From positions 2,510,501 to 2,574,500 of the forward strand of contig CM030360.1 in assembly GCA_017893485.1 (NCBI GenBank): a stretch of 64,000 nt of DNA, written 5' to 3'. The DNA comes from Hemerocallis citrina (taxonomy: Eukaryota > Streptophyta > Magnoliopsida > Asparagales > Asphodelaceae). A model generated the notes under the pieces. It was not told the origin of the DNA and ran no database searches. It saw only the letters and a list, made by a program, of their open reading frames with translations. The stretch's first letter is position 1. Each line of letters begins with the position of its first letter. Positions 10,444 to 24,000 of the stretch are shown in pieces. The position numbers were made by a program, and so were the translations under genes.

Positions 10444-11350
10444 ATAACCCCGATTTCTCTTTTTTCGAATCTTTATTTGTAATTCTTCTTTCTTAAATTT
10501 TTGTATTCAGATTTATTTTAATAATATTTTTTGCTATTCTTGGATTCATTTGTTCTCTTTTGATCATCTGTATTCTTTTGGCTTGAACCCTGAAATTTTG
10601 GTGCACTGCTAATTTTTATTCTTTTGTGTTTTGGGTTTATCTTGATCCATTATATTCATATCCTATTTATTATTGTTATTTATTCTCTTTTGGATGCTAA
10701 ACCCATACGCTATAACCCATTAACCCGCAACCCAAACCCAACATCTTAATACCCTATATAAATAACCATTTAAACCCTAATTATTAATTAACCCTATTAA
10801 TCTAATCTCTCTCTCTCCCATCCCGCCGCTCTCTCTCCCTTTCCATTGTTTTACTTCCCGAGACCCATCCCCGCACCGCCTTAACCTCCCGTCCTCCGTC
10901 GCTTCGACCATCGCTCCACCCCAGTCCTCTGCCTTCATCCTTCATCCCGTCCTCGTCGCCAGCCCCATCGAAGCACCCTCATCCATCCCCGTCGACCAAA
11001 GCCATCCATCCACCGACTGCTACCTCCGCCATCACCCTGTCTCCACCTCCTCACCGCAGTCCCGATCACCCATTGCCAACACCTGCCCTTCGTTGACCAC
11101 CCTGTCGTTGCTAATGCCTGCACTCCGGTCGCCCAAACCAACAGCCAGTGCTGCCATCACCATTGCTGCTATTGCCGCTATTTTTGCGATCGATTTGTTG
11201 TCGTCTTGCTGTACTTGGTATTACGTGTGTTGCACGTGTAGTTGTTGTTGTCGTCTTAGCAAACTTTATTTTGCTTTATTTTATGAGAAAGGAGGACAAC
11301 AAAGTTAGATCTCAACCTGCCACCATACCAGGCATCAACTTCGTTTAATA
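10444..11350 (+). other. unassigned promoter-like block between copy B and the host gene
   Basis: This block begins abruptly where the copy B integrase ends. It contains CTATATAAATAACC at about 10754-10767, followed by a CT-rich leader (ctctctctctcccatcccgccgctctctctccc) and low-complexity Pro/Ser/Ala-coding sequence without a convincing gene. The layout is that of a core promoter and leader, and it could be a fragment of another LTR. No second copy is present in the window to prove this. Confidence 0.35.
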
Positions 11351-12079
11351 TAAGTACATGATCGTGATTATGTCAAGGATAAATTTCAGTAGTTTATGGC
11401 TTTGGCAGTTTATCATACTGAATTTTTTTTGACAATTAATCATATTCAAGTTATTTTTTAAGGACGTTTTGCGTACCCCCACACAAAAAAAATGCACAAA
11501 CATCAAGCAAAAATTACGAAACTTTGCATGTAAGTCAGATGTAGGTCAGATTCAACAAACACAAGTTAACCCAACTTGTAGAAGTGTATTTCAATTCACG
11601 GTTTACGAGATACAACCAAAAAACAAAATACATATATAAGCCCAAAAGAGAATTGGTCCAATGTATCTCTTATTTGTTCATTTCTTCCTCTTCTTTTATT
11701 TAAACTTATTTTATCTTATATCATTTTATATTATTTTATTTTATTTTATCAGAAAGAACTATGACAAAACTTGTAAAATTTGCTGAATGCACCCACACAG
11801 GAAGTAAATTTACTCTACCAAAATCCACTAATTTCTATCAAGAAAGAACTTACACGATATAAATTTAGGCGCCGCATGGAAACCTGGCTTGCAGTTATCA
11901 GGTTTCAGACCGAACCTTACATGTTACAGTTGCTGCAAGGCATTATGACTTACTCTACAACAGGACAACCAAATCCCATGTTAATGACTTGCATATGATG
12001 ATAAATAAAGAAATTACATGATTTGGAACAAAGAATAATCATCCCGATTCATCCTTTTCCTTCAAGGCAAGTTAAGATC
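11351..12079. other. 3' flank and probable 3' UTR of the carrier gene
   Basis: No coding sequence is seen. The part nearest the stop codon (about 11950-12079, minus strand) is presumably the 3' UTR; the poly(A) site cannot be placed with certainty. Confidence 0.4.
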
Positions 12080-15000
12080 TCACTCCTTTTTTGAGGGTTC
12101 AGATTTAGAGCTATTGGTGGAATGGCGCTCGGAAAGCACCTGCTTTGTCTTCTCCAGAACACCAAAGAAGATTGAACCTCCGATGCCAATCCACAACACT
12201 CTTGGCCCAATACCCTGAAAGAAAAATAGTAAACAGAACGTTAACATACAGTCACATTTACATGCGGGACATATTGAAATGACAACCATGCTTTCGGGTT
12301 TGTTCAGAAGCAATTAGAAAGTACTACTAGTGTACTTGCATATAATGAATCCAATGGCTCAGCTAAAACTCTAATGCTCTCAGTTTCAAAGCACTAGTAG
12401 GGTAATTGCATACAGTGAATTAGTTGGATCAGATAAAACTCTGATACTTCCAATTCCAAAGCAGGTTCAGTTCACTTCACAATGTGATCACATCAATGTA
12501 TAATCTTAAGCCCTTGCCGATGAAAATAGAATGGAGGACACTTCAAAATATTCGGTGGACAAAAGGTTGAAAATTTTATAAATCAACAGAACTCACGCAC
12601 AACATTTGGCATGGATAACTCTAGTCAGGCAGGAAAATCCAAATATCAGACAATAAACCAATATCACCTTTACTATTATAAGTGGAGCGTGTACAATTGT
12701 GTCAAGATATGGACAACTGGCCTTCAGCACTTCAGCATATTTTTCAATATCCAGAACCAAATGAAACAAAACCATTAGGAGGATTTACTTTATGAGAGTC
12801 AACTCTAAGCAAATTTTATTAGACACAAAATGACAGGATCAAACCTTTAAAAGAGCAGCTGGTCCTTCTTCTCTGACAATAGTTTGAGCACAACCAATCA
12901 GCCCATTGTACTGACTTCCAGCACCCTGCAACAATTAGATTTCAATATGAGAATGTAAATCACTTCTTCAGGCTTCATTAAAATGGAGAAGGTTGATGAC
13001 AGGCAATTGTACCTGAACCATTAATCTTGTCTTTAGTACATCAAGAGGGGTGGTCAAAGCTCCAGTTATTGCACCTGAAAGGGAAAATGGGGTATTATAT
13101 ACCACAAGACAATATGTGTGTTATTGCACCAGAAAAGGATATCTGAGGTAATATAAAACCATAGACAATGTGGGTGTGTGTGTGCTATGGCTACTTTAGT
13201 GTATGTGTTGTGTCTATATATCAGTATACAAATAGCAAGAAACCAAATAATAAAATAGTAAACCAGTAATTTAAATTTGGGGTTTTCAGGAACAATCATG
13301 AATTGTTAATTGTCCATTAAGAAACCTTCAAAAGAATGAGTGTAGCATTGCAAATCATATCAGTAGCATGAAGAATTGAGGAGCATTGCAGAAGAATTTA
13401 AAGCAAAATGAAGACAGAAACTGAATTAGAATTACCAGCAAAAGCACCAATCACAGCATTCTCTGGATCATTCAACTCCCTCCGTGCCTGAAGAGGAAAA
13501 ATTAAACAGATTCTTAGAACATTTCAGAACTTCATATATCCAGTAGGTAATCCAAGAACTTGCTTCTAAAAGCATCCATAATACAAAGACAAAGAAGCTA
13601 GCCAAAGGTTAAGTACCTACATAATAAAATGAATTCAAATTTACTAAGGTTCATAAGGAAGACCATAAAGATTAAAAATCAGACTTGTCCCTACTAATTT
13701 AAGTTTTATTTTGACCAAAAAAGTTTTGTTCACAATCAATTTTTCTTACTTTATCTTCTCTTGTCATCTTCTTTCCGGTTCCTCTCATATCAGTGCAGCT
13801 CATGAGACTCATTCTCATACAGCGAATCAAGCAGCCCTAGGTTGCTACAAAGACAGTCAAGGAACTTCACACAATCCGAGGGCAAGTTACTGTAGCTATC
13901 TGCTCATGTCCCTTCAAATTAATTGGTTTCTGAATATGTTCAGGAAACTTTTTCTATAATGATTCATTGTAGTATTTACAAAATTTAAAGAATTTTATAA
14001 GAATTTTCATTAATCTGTTCTTAGTTCAATTTGTATACCACTCTGCTTAGCATATTAGAGAATTTATTCTGTTAAGAAGCTAAAGTTCTGTGCGACTCCA
14101 TGGGAGTCTATATAAACAGAAGTCATCACTGTACTCTTAATGACCTTTCACAAAAAGGAAAAGAAAAAACAAATAACTCTAAAAATCAAACCCAGAGCAA
14201 TTTCTATCTTGTTCCAACATCAATGGGGCACCCTGGGGGGCACCAATAAGTTTATCAGTTTCAGTGAGAATATAAAGCATCTCTATATTCAAATTTTGGT
14301 GATAGGAATAGTTCTACCGAAACCAAAATCTTCCTCACCCTTCAAATTAGAACATGAAAAATCAGTAACAAATAACAGGCTTAAAATTATCATGAAATTT
14401 CCTTAAAACCAATTTTTCCAGTGTTCTAAAACAGATGGGTTATGCAGCTACATCATCACATATATTCATATGTGGGAGTGGGCTGCTTGCCGCCTTCACT
14501 TTGAAACATGTAACCTAATGTTATTATGCAGCTCAATCGGCCTAGATAATCTCATCTCATGCATACTGTACATGCACTTGACAACAACTGTTTTCCAGTA
14601 GAATCTGAAGAAAGTACATACTTAGAAAATCCCCAAAGAACTTCAACTGCTAATGAAAAGCCAGCAATGTAACTTCTGATAAGGCTTAATAGGACAAGGA
14701 GAAATTTCTCCAATAACAAGTAAAGATGTCAACACTAACAATACCTTCTGTTCCGCCTGCTGAGAAAGGTTTTCGACATCATATAGGAAGTACTATAAGG
14801 ATAACATTAACTAAGGGATTATGTATTATTTCAAAAAAAAACCTAATGGAATATGTAAATTCTTCAAGCTAACTAACAGAATTAAGAACTTGTGGGTTTG
14901 CGTTTCAGCTTACCGCAATCTTATATCCGATCCGAATCTGCTCATAGATACAGAATTGGACTGCATCGAATGGAAGATCTCGCAACAAGAAAGAAGAATA

Positions 15001-18000
15001 TCCCTTCAAAATCAACAAAAAAAACAGCTTCAAGTCAAGTCCACCTACATTCGAGTTCATAAAAACAAGCAATGCTGGAACAGAACCAGGTGCACTATAC
15101 AACAGCAACATTTGGGCAGCTCAATCTTTTTAATAAAAAAGGGAACTAACAGATATTAAGCAGTACAATAATCAGTACGTACAGCGTAAAGACCTTTGAA
15201 CCCTTCCTTGGCAATTATTAGGCGGACAGCTTCAGGGGCAGAGGCAAATTGCCCTGTCTGCATTCTTTGCTTGACTACCTGTAAAATGGGGGCAGTAGAT
15301 TGTAACAGAAATTCTAAAATAAATAGAAAAAGCTTGTACTAAGTCTCCTTTAACTGGATGGAATTGGGGCCTTAATGCCTTCTCTAATGGTGATAGGGTT
15401 ATTCATTGTCCTACTGTTCAATGTCTTCAGGATCTTATGAGTAAGAAGGATCACTGTCTTGATAATGCTAAGTTTACTGTTAAAAAATGGCCATGGTTTG
15501 GGATTCCTAAAAATGCTATCAGAACAAAACAATTCCAAGTTAAAGTAAGTGGATTACCTCCTTACTGTGACCCCATCTTTAATGCCTAACATGACTAGGG
15601 CCATTGGTGACTTGCTTGGATCTTCTTCTTGTTCTTATCTAGCTTCTGGTTGACCTGAGATTACTGCTGTGTACTTGTGCAAGAGTGAGGGTGATAAGAT
15701 TTCTTCCCATGACTTATGGATTGGTGATAATTGATTTCCTTTGTTTCTAATTTCCACCATTCCTCGATCTATTCCTAAACAAGATACAGTTCCTGTTCAA
15801 GCTTTGACTGAGAAACCCAATCTGAAATTTCATATGGGCCGTTCTGACAATGTGGGGGGAAGAGGTTCTTTTAATAATGCTAGATCCAGTGGCAGAAGAG
15901 GTAGTTATAATTACGGAGGTTGTTATAGAGGTAGAAGGGGTTCATATTCCTTTAAAAGAGAGGGCTTCAACCCTACTCCTTCTGTGGTTCATGATACTTC
16001 TGAAACAATCTCTAAATCCCATTGAAAGATATCTGATTATACCTCTAAGAGTCACTTCTTCTGAGGTAGCTAAGGATGTTCCTAAGAAAATTCCTTCTCC
16101 TGTATCTCTTAATCCTGATTGGGACAACTTGCCTCCATCTACTGATCACTCTTGGGATAAGTTTTTAAATGTTCATGAGGGGCTTCCTACACAGGCTTCC
16201 GTTCAATGGAATGGGTGGACTTCTTCCAAGCCTACTTATCATCTAGAGGCTTTCCTTAAATTTGAAAGTGCTAAAACTGCTGAGGGGTTACCCAAATATT
16301 CTTCTTTAAATAGTGAAGCTAAGTGTAGCTCAGTTGGAAGGTGCTCTAAATTTTCATCTCATACTCTTATTGATATAGTTGATGGAATTGTTCATCTGGG
16401 AAGCTCTCTAAATCTCCATATTAGCCTGATCCCTCTACACTTACCATAGATGGTAAGTCTGTGAAAGTGGAACAATCTCATTGGATAGAACAAGATGATT
16501 TACTTGATGAGGAGGAATTCGAGGATTGTGAAATCAGTATTGATCATAATTCTTGGGTTATTGTGCCTTATGTGGCATCTCCTACTGGTCATATTCTTTT
16601 GAAATCTTCTGAGAATGATAAGGCAGTTGGTTTTATCTAGTTCTTTTGATTTTATTCATTTCTCTATTATTCTTCTCATACTTGTTATATTTCTTTGTTA
16701 AGTCCTTGGAGTACTTATAGTTCATTATTCATTAACTTTGCTTATATGTTCTTCTCACGAATTCTTGGTTGCATGAGGAGATTAATTAATTGATTCTTCA
16801 TTCCACTCTTTTATTTATTACTAACGATGAGAATTCTCTTACTGATAAGCTTCTTGATGAGATTGAGAGCATTCCCTTATCTTATGACAGTTCTTCCATT
16901 ATGTCTACTCTTGTGGGTAAGCCTATCCAAGTTTATAAAAAGAAAATAATTTAGAGCTAGTGTCAGGATTATGCTGCAACAGAATTCTTCCCATCCCATT
17001 GCTGAGAAGGCTTCTTTGGCTGCTCATACAAAAAATATGGAAATCTCTCCTATCAAGGATTACATTGAACCAGGTACTATGCCTTGCTCAGTATATAGAA
17101 TTCTGTTTGATTCTTTAAGTAACGCTGAAATTGCTAGTATTGCTACTGATATGGGTTTCATTTCCAATGATTCTTTTATCACAAATATTGATAAGATTAG
17201 AACTCTAGCGCTTTCTAGAGGTGGTGTTGATAATAAGTTTTAATGATAGGTGTTTATTGGAATATTAAAGGGTTAGGGTGTAGTGATAAAAAAAGAATTA
17301 TTTTTTTATATATTAAGTGTTATCATTGTGATTGGATCTCTTTACAAGACTCTAAAATCTCTTCTACAGTTCTACTTCCCCACTATTCTTAAAAATATTC
17401 TTAAAGAGGTGGGTGATACCTGTATGACTCAATGGATTTCTTTCGATGTTCATGGATCTTGTGGTGGTATTTCTCTTTGGTTATGAAGATTCATTATTTA
17501 AGTGTATTTTTGTTCAAAAATATAAATTTTCCTTGTTGTTAATCTTGACTGGCTTGAACATAACATTATTCTTCACATTGTATTTGTTTATGGTCCCTCA
17601 ACTTCTGAGATGAGGCATGCATTTTGGGTGAGTTCGATAATTTTGGTCCTATTAATGGTTTATGGATATTTTGTGGTGATTATAATGTCATAGATTTTTT
17701 AATGAAAGAAATGGTAATCCTTCAAGACCTTCTAATTCTTTACTCTTTAATGATGCTATTATGTTTCTTGATTTGATTGATTACCCTATAAGGGGAAGAA
17801 TGTTTACTTGGACTAATAATAGACTTAATCCTTCCATGGCCAAGCTTGAATCTTAAGTCTCTCCAAATTGGGCATGTCTTTTTCATAATTCTTTTGTTCA
17901 AGCAGTGCCTAATGTTGCTTCTAATCATGGTCCACTTTTTTTTTCATTTAATTGTAATTTCAATAAACCTTTCAAATTTGAAGTTGAAATTTTTTGGCTT

Positions 18001-21000
18001 CAAGAATAAAGTTTTGTAAACATGATTTTTTTTGTCTCAATTCTATTAATGATATTTTTCGTTTCTCTAGAATCGTTCATTAACTTCATTATGTGAAAAA
18101 TGGGTGCAAACTTTGGAGTAAGGATAAATTTTGATCTAGTAACATTCAAAAAAAAATCATTCTTCATAATATTGAGAATATTGATAAGATTGAAGAATTG
18201 GGTTCTATACATGTTGAAGATACGACCAAAAGAAATGATCTCAAAAAAAAATCTTCTGTTCTTCAGATAGAACATCTCAAATGAGCTTAAAGGGCTAAAG
18301 ATTAAATAGCTTAAAGAGGGTGATTGTAATACTTCTTATTTTCATATCTATGCTTCTCATAGACAAATAGTCAATCACATCACCTCTATTATTGATAATG
18401 GTTCTAAGTATTCACTTCTTACTGACTTTCATGCTCATTTTCTGAGTTTCGATAAGTCTCTTATGGATACTACTTCTCATAGATCATTTTCCCTTAATTG
18501 GAACGAGTTATATGGGCTAAATGGGCATCCTGAGCATGATTATCCTCATTAGAAAATCCTTTCTCTATGGAGGAAACTAAAATAGCCGTGTTTTCTATGA
18601 AAAGCGATTCATCTCCAGGTCTTGATGGTATTCCTGTCTTGTTCTTTCAAAAAATTTAGGATATTCTTAAAGATGACCTTCTTGAAATGTTTAAAGAATT
18701 GCATTTTGAGTCATCAAACTTTGGAAGAATTAATTATGCACATATAGTCCTTATGCCTAAAATAATAGGTGCTAATTTGTTCACAACTTTTAGACCTATT
18801 AGACTTATTAATGTTCTCTTCAAAATCATTATGAAAGTTCTAGCAATTAGACTTTTCAACTGTTATGCCTTCTTTAGTAGATCTAGCTCAATCAAAGATT
18901 TATTAAAGATAAATTCATTTTGGATAGTGTGGCTAGTGCTCAAGAAATCATTAGCTCATGTCATTCTTCCAAATCATAAGGTAAAGTTAGATTTTGAGAA
19001 AAATTATGATAAAGTTGATTGAGAGTTCTTGTTTGAAATTCTTCAACATACGGGTTTTGGTTCTAACTTCTAAGTGGATAACTTGGATTAAAATGAGTCT
19101 TGCTGCTGATACTTCATCTATCATTATTAATGGTCATGAGGGGCACAAATTTATGTGCAAAAGAGGTTTAAGGCAAGGATACCCTATTTCTTCACTACTC
19201 TTTGTATTAGTGATTGACGTGTTTAGTAAATTACTTCATCAGGCTTAGGATACGAATTTAATTGAAGGTTCGGGTGGTTTGATGGATTTATGAGTGTTTT
19301 AAACCTTCAATATGCTGATGATACTATAATATTTGCCAAGCCTAATGGAATTTCCATAAGAAATCTCAGAACTTCCTTTATCTCTCTTTGAAGGAGTATC
19401 TGGCATGTCTATTAATTTTAAAAAGTCTTATGTGATTTGGCTTGGAGGCCCTATTATTAGACAAGATGGGATCTATAACTTTCTTAATTGTTCTTCCAGT
19501 TTTGTTTCTCTTACATATCTAGGAATACCTTTGAGATTGGGAAAATTACAAAGAAATGATTGGCTACCCATGATAGAAAGAGTGGAAAAAAGACTTAATT
19601 CTTGGGGTGGTAAACATTTATCAAAAGGAAGTAGAATAATTATTGTTAATTCTATTTTATCCTCTATGCCTCTTTATATGATGTCCTATTTCTATGTACC
19701 CACTTGAGTTATTAAACGAATTGACAAGATAAGAAGGAACTTCTTTTGGTTTGATAATTCTCATAATAACACTGGGAATAATCTTTGCAATTGGACCAGA
19801 GTTTGTAAATCCAAAAAAGAATGTGGTCTTGGTGTCCCACAGATCAAATATAGTTGTTTTAGGCAAATGACATTGGAAAGTGCTTTAAAATGATGAGCTT
19901 AGTTTGATGAGGCTTGTTAAGAACAAATACCAGAGAAGGAATAAATTTTGGGGTCTTAATCCTAAATTAGTGAATTCTGCATCTCCTTTTTGGAAGGGTG
20001 TTTGGAAAGTGGTTAAATCATTCAAATTTGGATTGCAAAAAAATTGTGGTAATGGTTCTACTGCTAGGTTTCAGACTGAATATTGGATAGGTTCTAATAA
20101 GCTCTCTTCTTTGTATCGTGAGTTATATTCTGGCAACCACTCATGATGCTACAACATATCTTTTTACAATTCAAAATAATGCTAGGGAATGATATTTTTC
20201 CTTTATAATAAATCTTTATTACTCTTTGTTCTCTGATTATATTAGACTTACAGTTGTATTGGATCCATATCAATGGAGTTCTAGAGATGATATTTGAGGG
20301 TTATGGAGATGATATTCAAGGGATATGGTCTACTTGGCTACTTTTGGTAGTTTCACTCGTAAATCCTTTTATAGATTCCTTAACTCTAGAGGGATTATTT
20401 CTCCCCTTTTACAAATTTGTTTGGCTAAATGTGGCTCCTCTAAAAGCAAGAATCCTTACTTGGCTTGTTAGCCATAAAAATTCTGACTGATGAAAACCTA
20501 AACAACAGAAATTTGGCTCAAGGTCAAAATTGCATTTTTTGTGATTTTCACACTGAGACTACTAAACATATGTTTATCAATTGTCCTCTTGCTAAGATGT
20601 TTCGGCCTATTTGTAAGACAACTTAGAATGTCAAAGGCAAACCAAGTTCAATCCATTCTTGGTGGAGTTTGTGGAGGAAAAGAAGTGTTAAACCATCTCT
20701 TAGAGTGGGTTGGGAAATTGCTATGATTGCAATGATTTGGGTGATTTGGGAGGAAAGGAATACTAGAATATTTGTCAACAAGAAATCTACTATTTCATCT
20801 CTTATTGACAGTTTTGTTTACTTCATTAAATTTTGGGCAGAGTTACCACCAGCAGCAAAGAAACAGAAACTGAACCTTCAAGCTATTGATTCAGTGGTGG
20901 CTTCATTCAACATTATCCAAGATCAGTCTTTGCCACCTTCATCAACTGCTATCGTGCCAGTGATTCACATTGACTGAATGGATGACGAGCTGCACATCCT

Positions 21001-24000
21001 CAAGATATAGTTGTGGAGAGAATTCTGATGACTGCTATTATGATTCTTATGCTGTTGCTTCTAGTATTGTTCTTGTCTGTTATTTTGTTAAACTCGGTCT
21101 GTGATTGATCTGATTCTGTGACTGAGAGTTTGTGATCTTCTTGATCATTTATTTTTTGGCTCCAGTCCTGATGATACTCTGTATGATACTTTATTTTATT
21201 TTAATTTTGGCTGGAGTCCCTGTGGGCTCTATGTATTAGATCCCCAAAAAAGGTATCCTTTGATGATAATAAGTATTTACACCCTCTCATTAGATAAACA
21301 GATAAACTTTTAAAATAATATATAACAAAGGACAAACTCTCTTACCTCTGTCGGAACACGAATAAGCGAAGATGCAGCACCTGCAATGGCACCTGCAGCC
21401 TGAATTGAAGTTATGCACACATTTCAGAAGGGAAGAGTTCATCAACAAAGAGATCTATCCATGGCTAAGAGAATGTAAATCATGCTAAAACATTTTAAAC
21501 TAGTCAATGTAGGTTGATGTTTTCATATTGACCACATGGGATGGACTGAAGAAGTCTATACTTTCTGCCACCATTTTACATATGCAAATTTCATACTCAA
21601 CCAACCACTTACACAGAAATCAGCTAAGAAAATTGGATTCATAATAAGAAACAACACAGGATTGAGCACAACCATGACAACGAAATGCAAAAGTCAATAT
21701 CTCAATACAGCTTACATAAAAAATTCTTGTAAACGAAGTGATAATGAGAATATATATATATATTCTATCCATATATATCCTTCATTAACAAGTTCATTTG
21801 TTCAAGACAAACAAGACGATGTTGTCCACCAAAAATTGTCACGATGAAATTTAATAAATTACATAAAATTTGGTGTTGCTACATAAAAACTAATAACTAT
21901 CCTTCTTCGCAGCTGTTCTGAAGGCCTCAATAAAGTTCTCAATCAGATTGCTAAACAATATCATGATATCTAAAATTTATCTTCAATTACTTACCAAATG
22001 AGCAATAGCACTAAGATTTTCTGGAAATGCCTTTACCAGCTTTTGCTTTGTAGGCTCATATGTACCCACAAAAACAGCTGATGCCCTGTGAACAAAGTAA
22101 AACGACTAATGTAACTTAATTCGTACAAGTTAAAGAAGGGGTTCGTAAACAGACAATAGACCCCCCCCCCCACCCAAAAAAATTGAAAAATGAAATGGTC
22201 GCACATAATATAGCATAAATAATATAAAGAATTTGCAGAAATGCAACTATCCGCAGTTTGTCGCCTTCTTAATCAAAACATATTTAATCTTAATGTTTTG
22301 GTTCAAACACAACAAGAACAGTACACCAAAGACTTATTTCAAATATATGTGTCAGACATTAATATTTACTGTACATTTTGCTCTATTACGGATCATTTGC
22401 TTGTACAAATTAATGACTTTAATATCACCTTTTAATGCATGCAATGCATCAATTCATATCTATTTAGGTCCATCCTTAATCCTTGTTGCTCCTCATCTAC
22501 CATCCTGGCACTCCTCTTATCTCACTCTCGTTGGTCTCCATTACATTAATTTTTAATTGGCATCCAAAAGAAAATGAAAAACAATGTTAAATTAACACTG
22601 TGTGGGCTTGCATAATACCAATGGGAGAAGAGATCCATTTAACATAATTAATGACATGATTTGCATGAAGAGGAAAATAATAATGTCAATACGAGAATTT
22701 CAGTGGATCTGGAGGCTTACTGGAAAAGGAACATACTATTTTGATTAAGGGAAATACAGTGAGTCTCAGATATTAAAGTAACATGTCTCATGGTGGCAGT
22801 TTGGATAAGAAACTATATCAAGCTTGCAGGCTCCAAGAAGTGCTTCAATAACATTTATCAGGGTTACACACAAAAGTCAAGCATAAATGTGATTTGAGAA
22901 GCAAGCGATCAAATTGATTCCTGCTGGCTGATTAGGAGCTTGAAGCAAAGAAGAGGAATTCAAGGGAGGAATAGTAATTAGTAACTCGAGAGGGAAATCT
23001 GGACCAAAGATAAGGAATTATCTGCTCAATCAATTGGTAATTCAATAATATCTTTCATTAGATAAAGCTGCTGAACTGAAGCACATCTCCCTTGTTCTGG
23101 TAAAATTGCATGTTTTAAGTATAAAGTTGGGTTTTTTATTCTTATTTTTTTGATATACAGATAAACTTCATAGAACGTCAGCCAAAAAGTACCAATAATC
23201 CAGTACAATCCACCCAAAGAAATACAAACTGGGATACATATATAAAAGGGTGCAAAGAGCTAAACCTGTAAAAATTAGTGTGCAATAGCTCCAAACAAAA
23301 ATTTTCGGGGAATTCTCAACTCTGGGGAGACATTTGTAATTTACCCTAACTAAGAGAAAAAGTTACCAACTGATGACTGCATGCATATGAGGTTTACTCC
23401 TAACTAGCAAGATCTAAAACACACGGAAAAAGATACTGCAGCACTGGCACAATGCGCTAAGCCTGAGACACACCTACACGTGAAAAATTCCAACATAATA
23501 TATTGAATAGTTAGTGTTGTGCTGGATACAGGTGTGTTATGAGTGCATGGCAAGATACAGATTCAAAGTAGAAGTGTTTATGCTTCAAAGGCAAGATAGA
23601 CAGAGAAGACTTGTTGTACTCTAGAATTTAAATTATCTTTGTGGCTGTTAGAAGGGATTGTATTAACAATGGATATCCATGTGAAACATGGAGTACAAAA
23701 ACAAAAACCAAACCAAAAAAAAAAGGGAAGAAAAAGGAAAGAAGAAGCAAACAACTGACCAGTCTGACCTTGAGACTCATTTAAATACTTCTGACCTAAC
23801 AACAATAAACGGCAAACAAACACGAAAGTAGAAACACACAAAAATACTATTTATTGTACCACAAATATTATTTCCAAATGAAAAGAAAAAAGGCTTACGG
23901 TAAGACCCCAGCAAGATTTCCAGCCAGTCCAGCGTAGAGGCCTTTGAATTGAATTTTAGTTCCAGTACGGGCAGCCTGGAAATGAAAAATCTTATGATCA

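Larger units (their letters stand above)
15340..21255 (+). mobile_element. L1-type LINE in intron 6 of the carrier gene
   Basis: This non-LTR retrotransposon of about 5.9 kb lies opposite to the host gene and accounts for nearly all of the 6067-bp intron. It has an ORF1 remnant (about 15360-17235), an ORF2 remnant (17243-20977) with endonuclease, reverse transcriptase and a C-terminal zinc-binding region, a 3' UTR and a short A-rich end ('ccccaaaaaa'). Many stops and frameshifts show it is old and inactive. I could not identify a convincing target duplication, so both ends are approximate. Confidence 0.9.

Noticed and set aside
10935..11308. Small ORFs in the block left of the carrier gene
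   Set aside because: Low-complexity Trp/Gly/Arg or Ala/Ile/Cys compositions in overlapping frames; no coding evidence.
15320..21280. Target-site duplication for the LINE
   Set aside because: 'tctccttt' before and 'tatccttt' after are similar but too weak to claim; the 5' end may be truncated.
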